Positions 6,537-15,206 of a stretch of 64,000 bases of DNA are shown here, in pieces (within the stretch, counting starts at the first letter, position 1; every line of letters begins with the position of its first letter). The stretch comes from Nocardioides exalbidus (GTDB lineage: Bacteria > Actinomycetota > Actinomycetes > Propionibacteriales > Nocardioidaceae): positions 2,728,001 through 2,792,000 of the forward strand of contig NZ_FNRT01000002.1 of assembly GCF_900105585.1 (NCBI RefSeq), in the 5' to 3' direction. The notes under the pieces are model-generated. The model saw nothing but the letters and a program-made list of their open reading frames with translations, was not told the origin of the DNA and searched no databases. Position numbers and translations under genes: made by a program.

Positions 6537-7934
6537 TCATGGTCGTGCGGGCTCGACCGGGGTGGTGCCTGATCGGTCGCGTCTGAACTGGTGTCCGTGG
6601 GGGCTGGTCCACTCGAAGACGCCGGGCGCGGCCATCTGGTAGCGCCAGCTGGTGAAGGTCTTGAGTCGGTGGTGGGAGCGGCACAGGCAGGCGAGGTTGT
6701 CGGACCGAGTCGGACCCGGTTGGGATCTGCCTTCTGCATCAGCGTCGTGGTCGTAGGCGGTGATGTGGTCGATGTCGCAGCCCCTGGCTGGTCTCGTGCA
6801 GTGCGGGAACACGCAGGTGCGGTCGCGCAGGATGACCTGCTCACGGATCCGGTCGGGGATGTCGTAGCCGGGTGCGGTGAGGTTGTGGTTGAGGTCGATG
6901 ACCGGCTTGATGGTCACCGTCGTGCGGGAGTCGGCGCACCACGACTGGAGCTGTTCGAGGAGGAGGAGCTTCTGCCGGTTCTCCATCCGTCCGGTGGGAC
7001 CGAACACCATCGTCTCCTCGACCAGGTCTGCGTCGAAGTGGGCGTGGAGCACGACCTCGCGGGCCACGGGGAGGTCGTCCTTCCGGTCGTCCTCGGAGGG
7101 GGCCGCCGTAGCGTCCTGCGCGTGAAAGAGGTCGAGGGCGGTCTGGGTGCGGGCGAGGTTGCCGAGGGCCTTGGCCCGCCGGACGTCGAGGGTCTCGGTG
7201 GAGCCGAGGGCTTTCTGCGTCGCTGCGTCGCGCGCGAGGGCGTGGTCGAGGTCGATGCCGTCGGCGAGGTCGAGGTCGGCCTCGACGTGGATGGTCCCGG
7301 CGAAGTGGACGTCCTGGTCGTGCACGGTGACGTGCCGCGGGTCGACGTACAGGTAGCCGTCCTCCGGATCCGACGCGGGATCAGGTGCAGCGAGCTGGAA
7401 CCGCTTGATGGCTTCTTGGACGAGGCGGTCGAGCTGCGCGACACCGACCTTGCCGGCGACCGCACTGACTTGGTCGTCGACCCAGCTCGCGGCCTCCCGG
7501 GTCAGCGAAGGAACCGCGTGGATGGTCGCTTCGGCGACCGACCGCGCCCGCCACGCCGGAACCATGCCTGCGTGCACCTGACCCCACATACGCGGGAGAC
7601 GGTGGCGGAGCTCGAGGGCGTGCCCGATCAGCTTCTTCGCAGCGGTCGTGCTGGTGCCGAGCACGGCGCCGAGCTCTGCGACACAGAACTCCGCGACCAG
7701 CGGGCAGCCCTCGCCCGCGATCGGCTCCTCATGCTCGGAGCCGGGGGTGGTGAACGCGGCGGCCAGGTGGATGGACTCGGGTGGGTGGAGATCAGCCCAC
7801 CGGGCGGCGAGGTCGAGCTGGCGTGCGGCGGCGGCGTTCTCGGTGTCGCGCTCGGAGCGAATCGAGGCGAGCAGGGCGGAGGCGGTGAGGTCGTCTACCT
7901 CTGCCGCTGAATCCGTTGCCAGCGCTTCACTCAT
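6537..7934 (-). CDS. DUF222 + HNH endonuclease (13E12-type), copy 1
   Basis: 465 residues. The first 300 residues are the helical DUF222 domain; the C-terminus has a zinc-stabilised HNH motif: R-D-R-T-C-V-F-P-H-C, then D-I-D-H (the catalytic H), N (in S-D-N-L-A-C-L-C) and S-H-H-R-L-K. These proteins are abundant, multi-copy actinobacterial relatives of the mycobacterial REP13E12 ORFs; DNA cleavage is presumed and the target unknown. A damage-type promoter ends 7 nt before ATG 7934, so the mRNA is probably leaderless. A repeat array lies immediately upstream. A second, diverged copy is at 43646. Confidence 0.9.
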   Translation of the reverse strand: MSEALATDSAAEVDDLTASALLASIRSERDTENAAAARQLDLAARWADLHPPESIHLAAAFTTPGSEHEEPIAGEGCPLVAEFCVAELGAVLGTSTTAAKKLIGHALELRHRLPRMWGQVHAGMVPAWRARSVAEATIHAVPSLTREAASWVDDQVSAVAGKVGVAQLDRLVQEAIKRFQLAAPDPASDPEDGYLYVDPRHVTVHDQDVHFAGTIHVEADLDLADGIDLDHALARDAATQKALGSTETLDVRRAKALGNLARTQTALDLFHAQDATAAPSEDDRKDDLPVAREVVLHAHFDADLVEETMVFGPTGRMENRQKLLLLEQLQSWCADSRTTVTIKPVIDLNHNLTAPGYDIPDRIREQVILRDRTCVFPHCTRPARGCDIDHITAYDHDADAEGRSQPGPTRSDNLACLCRSHHRLKTFTSWRYQMAAPGVFEWTSPHGHQFRRDRSGTTPVEPARP

Positions 7935-7941
7935 GTGTTCG

Positions 7942-7963
7942 ATTGTAGGCGTTGGGTCCGACA
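7942..7963 (-). promoter_or_regulatory. PafBC/RecA-NDp-type DNA-damage promoter of DUF222/HNH copy 1
   Basis: On the minus strand: TGTCGG, AC, eight bases, TACAAT. This fits the mycobacterial damage-inducible consensus tTGTCRgtg-N8-TAnnnT except for the last two bases of the upstream element. The -10 ends 7 nt before the ATG, giving a leaderless transcript. Confidence 0.65.
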
Positions 7964-8006
7964 GCGGCGATGGTCGGAGACGCGAGGTTCGGTCAAGGGA
8001 TGGTCT

Positions 8007-8200
8007 GGTCTCGTGACGGGCGCGGGGCGCCCTCCTCGACCAACGGCGGCGGTGGGGCGGGGATGCCTGGGTTTCGACACGCTCGCTGGCGCTCGCTGCT
8101 CAACCAGCGGCAAATCCGCCCTTCTCGACCAGCTGCGCGGCGATGCTCAACCAGCGGCAGGGCGCGTCCTTCTCAACCAGCGGCGCTGCTCAGCCAGCGG
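8007..8200 (+). repeat. Two-module dispersed repeat with iterated 12-mers, copy 1
   Basis: This is the main content of the 302-base non-coding stretch 7935-8236. Module A (8007-8046) contains TCGTGAC, a hairpin (stem GGGCGC/GCGCCC at 8018-8023 and 8027-8032) and TCCTCGACCAACGG. Module B starts with a 40-mer at 8071-8110 that recurs with one mismatch in inverted orientation at 43373-43412. A 12-mer close to CTCAACCAGCGG occurs six times: 8035, 8099, 8124, 8146, 8172 and 8189. The array is upstream of DUF222/HNH gene 1, in the same relative orientation as copy 2. Confidence 0.85.
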
Positions 8201-8236
8201 CCAGCTGTCGCCATGGCCCCATGCCGAGCTCCTGGC

Positions 8237-8905
8237 CTACGAGCTCGCGATCAGCCCGAGCACCTCCGACGTCGGGCGGACGTCGCCGTAGGAGCGGTAG
8301 ACGACGTGCAGGGTGGCGTTGTGGTCGGCATCGCGCATCGCGGCGCAGGCGTCTGCGACGAGGACGACGCGGAGCCCGGCGGCGCTGGCGTCCCGCGCGG
8401 TGTGCTCGACGCAGACGTTGGTGACGGTGCCGGTCACGACGATCGTGTCGATGCCGCGGTCGGCGAGCAGCCGGGGGAGCTCGGACGATCCCGGCGTCCA
8501 GGCGCTCCGCGCGGTCTTCTGGACGACGAGGTCGCCCGGCGCCGCGGCGAGCGACGGGTCCAAGCCCTCGGCACCCGACACGGCGTAGGCCTCCGCCACC
8601 TCGTCGCCGAAGAACTCCCGGTCCTTGGCGCTCGGCTCGGCGTGTCCGGGCACGACCCAGGCCACGACGCCGCCGGCAGCGCGCAGGGCGGAGGCCAGCT
8701 CGTTGACGCGCGGCACGATCCCGCGGACGTACGCCGACTCCCTCACGAAGAACGGCACGACGTCGACGACCACGAGCGCCGTGCGCCGCGGGTCGAGGTG
8801 CTCGTAGGCGTGCCGGCGCCCGCGCCGGGCCTCGTGCCGGGCGTACTCCCGCTCCTCGATCGCCCACTGGTGGTCGAGGACCGGGTCGAGGTCGCTGTCC
8901 GGCAC
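8237..8905 (-). CDS. Isochorismatase-family cysteine hydrolase
   Basis: 222 residues. The alpha/beta hydrolase-like order is clear: A-L-V-V-V-D48 (catalytic Asp), V-V-Q-K-T-A (catalytic Lys), and V-T-G-T-V-T-N-V-C-V-E-H-T (nucleophilic Cys). Family members hydrolyse amides or vinyl ethers (nicotinamide, ureidoacrylate, isochorismate); the substrate here cannot be set. The N-terminal 40 residues are an Arg-rich extension. GTG 8905 is supported by TAGCCT 7 nt upstream. It is divergent from the GNAT gene at 8960, with back-to-back leaderless promoters. Confidence 0.85.
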   Translation of the reverse strand: MPDSDLDPVLDHQWAIEEREYARHEARRGRRHAYEHLDPRRTALVVVDVVPFFVRESAYVRGIVPRVNELASALRAAGGVVAWVVPGHAEPSAKDREFFGDEVAEAYAVSGAEGLDPSLAAAPGDLVVQKTARSAWTPGSSELPRLLADRGIDTIVVTGTVTNVCVEHTARDASAAGLRVVLVADACAAMRDADHNATLHVVYRSYGDVRPTSEVLGLIASS

Positions 8906-8912
8906 GGACGCG

Positions 8913-8918
8913 AGGCTA
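8913..8918 (-). promoter_or_regulatory. -10 box (TAGCCT) of isochorismatase-family gene
   Basis: TAGCCT on the minus strand, 7 nt before GTG 8905, no Shine-Dalgarno. It fixes the start codon. Confidence 0.45.
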
Positions 8919-8946
8919 CTGCCCCGAGATCGTCCGCATCGTCCTC

Positions 8947-8952
8947 TAGCGT
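8947..8952 (+). promoter_or_regulatory. -10 box (TAGCGT) of GNAT gene 8960-9529
   Basis: TAGCGT, 7 nt, then ATG 8960; probable leaderless transcript, divergent from the isochorismatase-type promoter. Confidence 0.5.
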
Positions 8953-8959
8953 GCGAGGC

Positions 8960-9529
8960 ATGACGACGTACACGACCCGGCTCCTCGGCCCGGACACGTG
9001 GGACGACTTCGCCACGCTGGTCGAGGCGAACAACGTGGTGTGGGGCGGGTGCTGGTGCATGGGCTTCCACCCCGAGGGCTTCACGGGCAAGGCGTCGGAG
9101 CACCGCGCGGCGAAGGAGAGGCACGTGCGCGAGGGCACGGTGCACCAGGTGCTGGTGTACGACGGTGGGGCGGCGGTCGGCTGGTGCCAGTTCGGCACGC
9201 CCGACGAGCTGCCGAACATCAAGAACCTGAAGGCCTACGAGAAGGACCTCGTCGAGCTCCCGACGTGGCGGATCGGGTGCATCTTCACCGGCAGCAAGCA
9301 CCGGGGGAGGGGCGTCGCGCGGGCGGCCGTCACCGCCGTCCTCGACGAGATCCGGCAGGCGGGAGGGGGAGTCGTCGAGGCCTACCCGGAGCAGGTGGAC
9401 GACCGCAAGCCCCAGCGCGGGGCGTACCTCCACACCGGCCCCGAGACGCTCTACGAGGACCTCGGGTTCGTGCGCGACCGCCGGATCTCCAAGTGGCGCT
9501 GGGTCGTGCGTCGCACGGTGGAGGGCTGA
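8960..9529 (+). CDS. GNAT family N-acetyltransferase
   Basis: 189 residues. The acetyl-CoA-binding segment is W-R-I-G-C-I-F-T-G-S-K-H-R-G-R-G-V-A, followed by A-A-V-T-A-V-L-D-E-I and a late strand with Y-E-D-L-G-F. The N-terminus has an unusual Cys/Trp-rich stretch (V-V-W-G-G-C-W-C-M-G-F) found in one GNAT subgroup. Acceptor unknown. It is convergent with the frameshifted lipoprotein gene, 2 nt apart. Confidence 0.85.
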   Translation: MTTYTTRLLGPDTWDDFATLVEANNVVWGGCWCMGFHPEGFTGKASEHRAAKERHVREGTVHQVLVYDGGAAVGWCQFGTPDELPNIKNLKAYEKDLVELPTWRIGCIFTGSKHRGRGVARAAVTAVLDEIRQAGGGVVEAYPEQVDDRKPQRGAYLHTGPETLYEDLGFVRDRRISKWRWVVRRTVEG

Positions 9530-9531
9530 CC

Positions 9532-10064
9532 TCAGGACCGCGGCGGCACCACGGCGTCGAAGAAGCGCTCGCCGAGCCCGCAGCCGGACCTCGCGTCCGG
9601 GAAGTCGCGCAGGCGCTCGGGGTCGGCGAGCACGGCCTCGTAGGCGTCCTGCCCGTGGGCGATCACCCAGCTGCGGTAGTCGGTGCCGAGGTCCGAGCCC
9701 AGGCCCAGGCTCGGGAGGCAGATGTCGTCGGCGACCGGACTGATCGACCGGAGCTGCCGGTTGAGCCGGTGGAAGGTCCGGTCGAACTCCGCGACGTCGT
9801 CGCGGGCAGCTGCGCGAGCACGTCCTCGAGCACCGCGCCCTGCAGCTCGTCGCCGTCCTGGGCGATCGCGCACGTCTGGTGCACGACCTCCCAGAAGTCC
9901 GTGAGCTCGCCGCCGCGACCGTCGCAGTAGGCGGGGAGGCCGCCCTCGACCCACGGGTCGGCGGTGACCGGCTCGACCGGTCCCGACGCGCAACCCGTTC
10001 CCAGTGCGGCGACGAGCACGAGCCCGGTCCACGCGCGTCGCACCCGCGCTCCGTCCCCCGACAT
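9532..10064 (-). pseudogene. Lipoprotein gene with an apparent 1-base frameshift
   Basis: From ATG 10064 the product begins with a basic segment, a hydrophobic stretch (G-L-V-L-V-A-A-L-G-T-G-C) with a lipidation Cys, then a mature domain ending in E-D-V-L-A-Q-L-P-A. The natural continuation (D-D-V-A-E-F-D-R-T-F-H-R-L-N-R and on to P-P-R-S stop at 9532) lies in another frame. The two halves join if one base is restored near 9813-9816, where the minus strand reads CTGCCCGCGACGAC. So this is either a recent pseudogene or a sequencing error. The ATG at 10064 has CAGGAT 7 nt upstream; 10073 is an alternative start. Function unknown. Confidence 0.75.
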
Positions 10065-10071
10065 GCGCCTC

Positions 10072-10077
10072 ATCCTG
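10072..10077 (-). promoter_or_regulatory. -10 box (CAGGAT) of frameshifted lipoprotein gene
   Basis: CAGGAT on the minus strand, 7 nt before ATG 10064. The promoter appears intact although the frame is broken. Confidence 0.3.
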
Positions 10078-10175
10078 CCAGCAGCGGCCGGTTGCTGGCA
10101 CGACGCCGGCACACGCGCCGATAGGCTTCGTCCTGAGCCGGGCGACGACCCGACCCACGACCCGAAGGATCGACC

Positions 10176-11213
10176 ATGGCCGGCGGACTGTTCGCCCTCC
10201 TCGACGACGTCGCCGCTCTCGCCCGCATCGCCGCGGCCAGCGTGGACGACGTCGCCGCCGCAGCCGGCCGCGCCAGCGCCAAGGCGGCAGGCGTCGTGGT
10301 CGACGACACCGCGGTCACCCCGCAGTACCTCCACGGCTCCGCCGCGGAGCGCGAGCTCCCGATCATCAAGAAGATCGCGATCGGCTCGCTGCGCAACAAG
10401 CTCCTCTTCATCCTCCCGGCGGCCGTGCTGCTCGGGCAGTTCCTGCCGTGGCTGCTGCCCGTGATCCTCATCTTCGGTGGCGGGTTCCTGGCCTACGAGG
10501 GCGCCCACAAGGTCCACGAGAAGTACGCCGGCCACGCGACGGAGGCCGAGGAGCAGGTCGCCGAGCGGGGGGAGTTCACCCCCGAGCACGAGGCGCGGAC
10601 CATCGCGCAGGCCGTGCGCACCGACTTCATCCTGAGCGCCGAGATCATGGTCATCGCGCTCAAGGAGGTCGTCAGCTCCGACGCCGACGCGAGCATCTGG
10701 ATGCGCGCGATCGTGCTGGCCGTGGTCGCGGTCCTCATCACCGTCCTCGTCTACGGCGTGGTCGCGCTGATCGTGAAGATGGACGACGTCGGCCTGCACC
10801 TCGCCGAGAAGCCGTCCCAGGCCTCGCAGCGGGTCGGCCTCGCACTCGTCTCGGCGATGCCGAAGCTGCTCGCGGCCATCTCCGCCATCGGCACGCTCGC
10901 GATGCTCTGGGTCGGTGGGCACATCTTCCTGGTCAGCCTCTACGAGATCGGCGGCCACGACGGCCTGCTCGAGGGCACCGGCTTCGGCGACGCCCTGCAC
11001 TGGCCCTACGAGACGCTGCACCACTGGGAGGTCCAGGTCCACGACGCGATCGGCGGGCCGATCGGCGGCATCGTCGGCTGGGTGCTCAACACGGTCGTCT
11101 CCGCTGTGGTCGGGCTGGTCGTCGGCGCGATCGTGCTCGTCGTGCTCAGGGCCCTCGGTGTCGGCGGTGGGCACGGGGCCACCCACGGCGCCGAGGATTC
11201 CTCGAATCACTGA
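10176..11213 (+). CDS. DUF808 family membrane protein (YedI-like)
   Basis: 345 residues. The N-terminus M-A-G-G-L-F-A-L-L-D-D-V-A-A-L is the DUF808 signature, followed by A-A-G-V-V-V-D-D-T-A-V-T-P. At least five hydrophobic membrane segments follow (about residues 70-95, 175-200, 235-260, 300-330). Function is unknown in E. coli YedI and here. The start is well supported by the conserved N-terminus and a purine-rich GAAGGAT upstream. A possible -10 (TAGGCT) at 10122-10127 would give a leader of about 45 nt. Confidence 0.85.
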   Translation: MAGGLFALLDDVAALARIAAASVDDVAAAAGRASAKAAGVVVDDTAVTPQYLHGSAAERELPIIKKIAIGSLRNKLLFILPAAVLLGQFLPWLLPVILIFGGGFLAYEGAHKVHEKYAGHATEAEEQVAERGEFTPEHEARTIAQAVRTDFILSAEIMVIALKEVVSSDADASIWMRAIVLAVVAVLITVLVYGVVALIVKMDDVGLHLAEKPSQASQRVGLALVSAMPKLLAAISAIGTLAMLWVGGHIFLVSLYEIGGHDGLLEGTGFGDALHWPYETLHHWEVQVHDAIGGPIGGIVGWVLNTVVSAVVGLVVGAIVLVVLRALGVGGGHGATHGAEDSSNH

Positions 11214-11306
11214 GGGCGGTCATACGCTCTTCTGGTCCGCGCGGGAGATCCCGACGATGCACAGATGTGCGGCGCAGACACACCTCCTCCACTCCAGGAG
11301 AAACTG

Positions 11307-12749
11307 ATGGACTTCCACGTCGCTGACCTCAGCCTCGCTGCCTACGGCCGCAAGGAGATCGAGCTCGCCGAGCACGAGATGCCCGGCCTCATGGCCATGC
11401 GCGAGCGCTATGGCAAGGACCAGCCCCTCGCGGGCGCGCGCATCGCCGGCTCGCTGCACATGACGATCCAGACCGCCGTGCTGATCGAGACCCTCGCGGC
11501 TCTCGGCGCGGACATCCGCTGGGCCACCTGCAACATCTTCTCGACCCAGGACCACGCGGCCGCGGCCGTCGTGGTCGGCCCGAACGGCACGCCCGAGGAC
11601 CCGCAGGGCGTCCCGGTCTTCGCCTGGAAGGGCGAGACCCTCGCCGAGTACTGGGACGAGGCGGAGAAGGTCTTCGACTTCGCCGAGGGCGGCCCCAACA
11701 TGCTCCTCGACGACGGCGGCGACATCACCATGCTGCTGCACCTCGGTGTCGAGTACGAGGCGGCCGGCGCCGTCCCGTCGCAGGACTCCACCGACAACCA
11801 CGAGTTCAAGGAGGTGCTGCGCGTCCTGGCCCGCTCGCTCGAGGCCGACCCGCAGCGCTGGACGAAGCGCGCCCCGATGATCAAGGGCGTCTCGGAGGAG
11901 ACCACCACCGGTGTGCTCCGCCTCTACGAGCGCTTCAAGGAGGGCACGCTGCTCTTCCCGGCGATCAACGTCAACGACTCGGTCACCAAGTCGAAGTTCG
12001 ACAACAAGTACGGCTGCCGCCACTCGCTCGTCGACGGCATCAACCGCGCCACCGACGTCATGATCGGCGGCAAGGTCGCGGTCGTGTGCGGCTACGGCGA
12101 CGTCGGCAAGGGCTCCGCGGAGTCGCTGCGCGGCCAGGGTGCCCGCGTCATCGTCACCGAGATCGACCCCATCTGCGCGCTGCAGGCCGCGATGGACGGC
12201 TACGAGGTGCGCCGCCTCGAGTCCGTGGTCGAGACCGCCGACATCTTCATCACCACGACCGGCAACTTCGACATCATCACGGTCGAGCACTTCCACAAGA
12301 TGAAGCACCAGGCGATCGTCGGCAACATCGGTCACTTCGACAACGAGATCAACATGGCCGGCCTCGCGAAGATCCCCGGCATCGTCAAGGACGAGATCAA
12401 GCCGCAGGTCCACCAGTGGATCTTCCCGTCCGAGGACGACAAGCCCGGCAAGAAGATCATCGTGCTGTCCGAGGGTCGCCTGCTCAACCTGGGCAACGCC
12501 ACGGGCCACCCGTCGTTCGTGATGTCGAACTCCTTCACCAACCAGGTGCTCGCCCAGATCGAGCTGTTCGCGAAGGCCGACGAGTACGCCCTCGGCGTGC
12601 ACGTGCTGCCCAAGCACCTCGACGAGGAGGTCGCCCGGCTGCACCTCGACGCCCTCGGCGTCGAGCTGACCGAGCTCACCAAGGAGCAGGCCTCCTACCT
12701 CGGTGTCCCGGTCGAGGGGCCCTACAAGTCCGACCACTACCGCTACTGA
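11307..12749 (+). CDS. ahcY: Adenosylhomocysteinase (SAH hydrolase)
   Basis: 480 residues, full length for the long actinobacterial type. It reversibly hydrolyses S-adenosylhomocysteine to adenosine and homocysteine, keeping the methyl cycle running. Visible motifs: S-L-H-M-T-I-Q-T near residue 50, the NAD-binding [20 protein letters not shown] near 400, and the C-terminal K-S-D-H-Y-R-Y with the conserved Lys/Tyr that caps the NAD site. AGGAG at 11296-11300 precedes ATG 11307. It lies just ahead of mtrA, as sahH does in mycobacteria (there with tmk between). Confidence 0.97.
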   Translation: MDFHVADLSLAAYGRKEIELAEHEMPGLMAMRERYGKDQPLAGARIAGSLHMTIQTAVLIETLAALGADIRWATCNIFSTQDHAAAAVVVGPNGTPEDPQGVPVFAWKGETLAEYWDEAEKVFDFAEGGPNMLLDDGGDITMLLHLGVEYEAAGAVPSQDSTDNHEFKEVLRVLARSLEADPQRWTKRAPMIKGVSEETTTGVLRLYERFKEGTLLFPAINVNDSVTKSKFDNKYGCRHSLVDGINRATDVMIGGKVAVVCGYGDVGKGSAESLRGQGARVIVTEIDPICALQAAMDGYEVRRLESVVETADIFITTTGNFDIITVEHFHKMKHQAIVGNIGHFDNEINMAGLAKIPGIVKDEIKPQVHQWIFPSEDDKPGKKIIVLSEGRLLNLGNATGHPSFVMSNSFTNQVLAQIELFAKADEYALGVHVLPKHLDEEVARLHLDALGVELTELTKEQASYLGVPVEGPYKSDHYRY

Positions 12750-12756
12750 GCGGTAG
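12737..12756 (+). terminator. Hairpin over the ahcY stop codon
   Basis: CTACCGCT, ACTG loop, AGCGGTAG: a perfect 8-bp stem that contains the ahcY stop codon. No T-run follows. It separates ahcY from the mtrA promoter. Confidence 0.5.
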
Positions 12757-12808
12757 CGGGCGGGGCGCGGTCACGGCGCCGGTCACGGGCTCGGTCGCAG
12801 GGCCTCCC

Positions 12809-12814
12809 TAGACT
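12809..12814 (+). promoter_or_regulatory. -10 box (TAGACT) of probable leaderless mtrA
   Basis: TAGACT, 6 nt, then ATG 12821; no Shine-Dalgarno. It gives mtrA its own promoter after ahcY. Confidence 0.5.
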
Positions 12815-12820
12815 GGCGCC

Positions 12821-13519
12821 ATGACCGACCTCCCGGAGCCCGCGCGCGGCAGCGTGCTCGTCGTCGACGACGACGCCTCGCTTGCCGAGATGCTCTCGAT
12901 CGTCCTGCGCCAGGAGGGGTTCGACAGCCGGATCGTCGGTCGCGGTGACCTCGCGCTCGACGCGTTCCGGGACTACAAGCCCGACCTCGTCCTGCTCGAC
13001 CTGATGCTGCCCGGCAAGGACGGCATCGACGTGTGCAAGGAGATCCGCGCCGAGTCCGGCGTGCCGATCGTGATGCTCACCGCGAAGGGCGACACCGTCG
13101 ACGTCGTCGTCGGCCTCGAGTCCGGGGCCGACGACTACATCGTCAAGCCCTTCAAGCCCAAGGAGCTCATCGCCCGCGTCCGCGCCCGCGTGCGGCGCAA
13201 CGACGTCGCGCCCGACGAGGGCCTCGTCATCGGCGACGTGAGCATCGACGTCGCCGGCCACGCGGTCACCCGCGGTGGTACGCCGATCAACCTGACGCCG
13301 CTCGAGTTCGACCTGCTCGTCTGCCTGGCGCGCAAGCCCTGGCAGGTCTTCACCCGCGAGGTGCTGCTCGAGCAGGTCTGGGGCTACCGCCACAGCGCGG
13401 ACACGCGCCTGGTCAACGTGCACGTCCAGCGACTGCGCTCCAAGGTCGAGCACGACCCGGAGAACCCCGAGGTCGTGCTGACCGTGCGCGGTGTGGGCTA
13501 CAAGGCCGGCAAGTCCTAG
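12821..13519 (+). CDS. mtrA: Response regulator MtrA (OmpR/PhoB type)
   Basis: 232 residues. Receiver domain with V-V-D-D-D (15-18), phospho-acceptor Asp60 in V-L-L-D-L-M-L-P-G-K-D-G, switch Thr in M-L-T-A-K and I-V-K-P-F; C-terminal winged helix with D-T-R-L-V-N-V-H-V-Q-R-L-R-S-K and V-R-G-V-G-Y-K. MtrA is the essential actinobacterial regulator of cell wall and division genes, phosphorylated by MtrB, encoded 25 nt downstream. The mtrA-mtrB-lpqB order confirms the assignment. Confidence 0.96.
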   Translation: MTDLPEPARGSVLVVDDDASLAEMLSIVLRQEGFDSRIVGRGDLALDAFRDYKPDLVLLDLMLPGKDGIDVCKEIRAESGVPIVMLTAKGDTVDVVVGLESGADDYIVKPFKPKELIARVRARVRRNDVAPDEGLVIGDVSIDVAGHAVTRGGTPINLTPLEFDLLVCLARKPWQVFTREVLLEQVWGYRHSADTRLVNVHVQRLRSKVEHDPENPEVVLTVRGVGYKAGKS

Positions 13520-13544
13520 GCACCCACCGACCCATGTCCACGTC

Positions 13545-15206
13545 ATGACCTCGCTGACACCGCTGGGATCGTCCGGCGCGTCGTCCCGCCCACCCGGAGC
13601 CCTGCGGCGCCTCGTCGCCCGGCTGCCGGCGGCGCTGCGCCACGGTCCGGCGTTCTGGCGACGCTCCGTGCAGGTGCGGGTGGTGCTCAGCACGCTGGTC
13701 CTCTCCGCGCTGGTCGTCGGCGTGGTCGGCTGGTTCCTCATCCAGCAGACGCGCGACGGGCTGCTGGAGCACCGCGTCGAGGCCGTGGTGCAGGAGGCCG
13801 AGGCCGAGACCGAGGCCGCGCGCATCTCCCTCGCCGCACAACCCGGCCTCGACGCCAACGAGTCGGCCCAGCAGGAGTCCCTGGTCCAGCCGCTCCAGGC
13901 CCGGGGTGCGACCCGGGGGTTCGCGGTGGTGCTGTCCCCGCCGATCGGCGAGGGCCTCCGACTGGCCGACGGCGGCGCCAAGTTCACCGAGGGCCTCAAC
14001 CTCGCGAGCGTGCCGGAGTCGCTCGAGGCGCGCTTCGACGCGGTCGCGCCCACCGCCTGGACCTACACCGACATCCGCACCACCCGCGACATCCCCGGGC
14101 TGCCCAACGGCCCCGGCATCGTGGTGGGCAGCCAGGTCAGGCTGCCGGCCGACGACAACACGTACACCCTCTACTACCTCTACCCGCTCGCCGAGCAGCA
14201 GGAGACGCTCGCGCTCGTCTCCCGGGCGATGCTCGTCGCCGGCGTGCCGCTGCTGGTGCTGGTCGCCCTGCTCACCTGGCTGGTCACCCGCCAGGTGGTG
14301 ACGCCGATCCGGATGGCCCGCCGGGTCGCCGAGCGGCTCGCGGCCGGCCAGCTGCAGGAGCGGCTGCGGGTGCGTGGCGAGGACGACCTCGCGCGCCTGG
14401 CGACGTCGTTCAACCAGATGGCCTCCAACCTCCAGAAGCAGATCCGCCAGCTCGAGGAGCTCAGCCGGCTCCAGCGGCGGTTCGTGTCCGACGTGTCCCA
14501 CGAGCTGCGCACGCCCATCACCACGGTGCGGATGGCCAGCGACGTCATCCACGACGCCAAGCCGCACCTCGACCCGGTCACGGGCCGCGCCGCCGAGCTG
14601 CTCCAGAAGGAGCTCGACCGCTTCGAGACCCTGCTGGCCGACCTGCTGGAGATCAGCCGCTTCGACGCGGGCGCCGCGGTGCTCGAGGCCGAGGACGTGG
14701 ACCTCGTCGACGTCGCCCGCCGCGTCGTCGACATGACGTCCGCCCTGGCCGCCCAGCGCGACATCCGCGTCGTGCTGCACGACCCCGGCACGCGCTGCGT
14801 CGCGGAGGCCGACGTACGCCGCGTCGAGCGGATCGTGCGCAACCTGGTCACCAACGCGATCGACCACGCGGAGTCGCGCGACGTCGAGGTCTTCGTCGGC
14901 ACCGACCTCCAGTCGTCCGCGATCGCCGTGCGCGACCACGGCATCGGCCTCGGCCCGGGGGAGTCGGCCATGGTGTTCAACCGCTTCTGGCGCGCCGACC
15001 CCGCCCGCGCCCGCACCAGCGGCGGCACCGGCCTCGGGCTCTCGATCTCGCTCGAGGACACCCACCTGCACGGCGGCTGGCTCCAGGCCTGGGGTCGCCC
15101 GGGGGAGGGCGCGCAGTTCCGCCTCACCCTGCCGCGCCACCTCGGCGTGCAGCTGCGCCACTCACCGCTCCCGCTCGTGCCCGATGACACCCGGGAGACC
15201 GCATGA
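13545..15206 (+). CDS. mtrB: Sensor histidine kinase MtrB
   Basis: 553 residues. N-terminal membrane segment (V-V-L-S-T-L-V-L-S-A-L-V-V-G-V-V-G near 50), extracellular domain to about 215, second membrane segment, HAMP (V-T-P-I-R-M-A-R-R-V-A-E-R-L), phospho-accepting His in F-V-S-D-V-S-H-E-L-R-T-P, N box R-N-L-V-T-N-A-I-D-H-A-E and G-G-T-G-L-G-L-S-I-S. It senses an envelope or division signal and phosphorylates MtrA. ATG 13545 is chosen as the first good start after mtrA. Its stop overlaps the lpqB start (ATGA). Confidence 0.95.
   Translation: MTSLTPLGSSGASSRPPGALRRLVARLPAALRHGPAFWRRSVQVRVVLSTLVLSALVVGVVGWFLIQQTRDGLLEHRVEAVVQEAEAETEAARISLAAQPGLDANESAQQESLVQPLQARGATRGFAVVLSPPIGEGLRLADGGAKFTEGLNLASVPESLEARFDAVAPTAWTYTDIRTTRDIPGLPNGPGIVVGSQVRLPADDNTYTLYYLYPLAEQQETLALVSRAMLVAGVPLLVLVALLTWLVTRQVVTPIRMARRVAERLAAGQLQERLRVRGEDDLARLATSFNQMASNLQKQIRQLEELSRLQRRFVSDVSHELRTPITTVRMASDVIHDAKPHLDPVTGRAAELLQKELDRFETLLADLLEISRFDAGAAVLEAEDVDLVDVARRVVDMTSALAAQRDIRVVLHDPGTRCVAEADVRRVERIVRNLVTNAIDHAESRDVEVFVGTDLQSSAIAVRDHGIGLGPGESAMVFNRFWRADPARARTSGGTGLGLSISLEDTHLHGGWLQAWGRPGEGAQFRLTLPRHLGVQLRHSPLPLVPDDTRETA

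Noticed and set aside
8035..8200. CRISPR array
   Set aside because: The repeat is only 12 bp with uneven spacing (17-64 bp) and no cas genes are near.
11214..11306. SAH riboswitch before ahcY
   Set aside because: No match to the conserved core by eye; a normal ribosome binding site is present.
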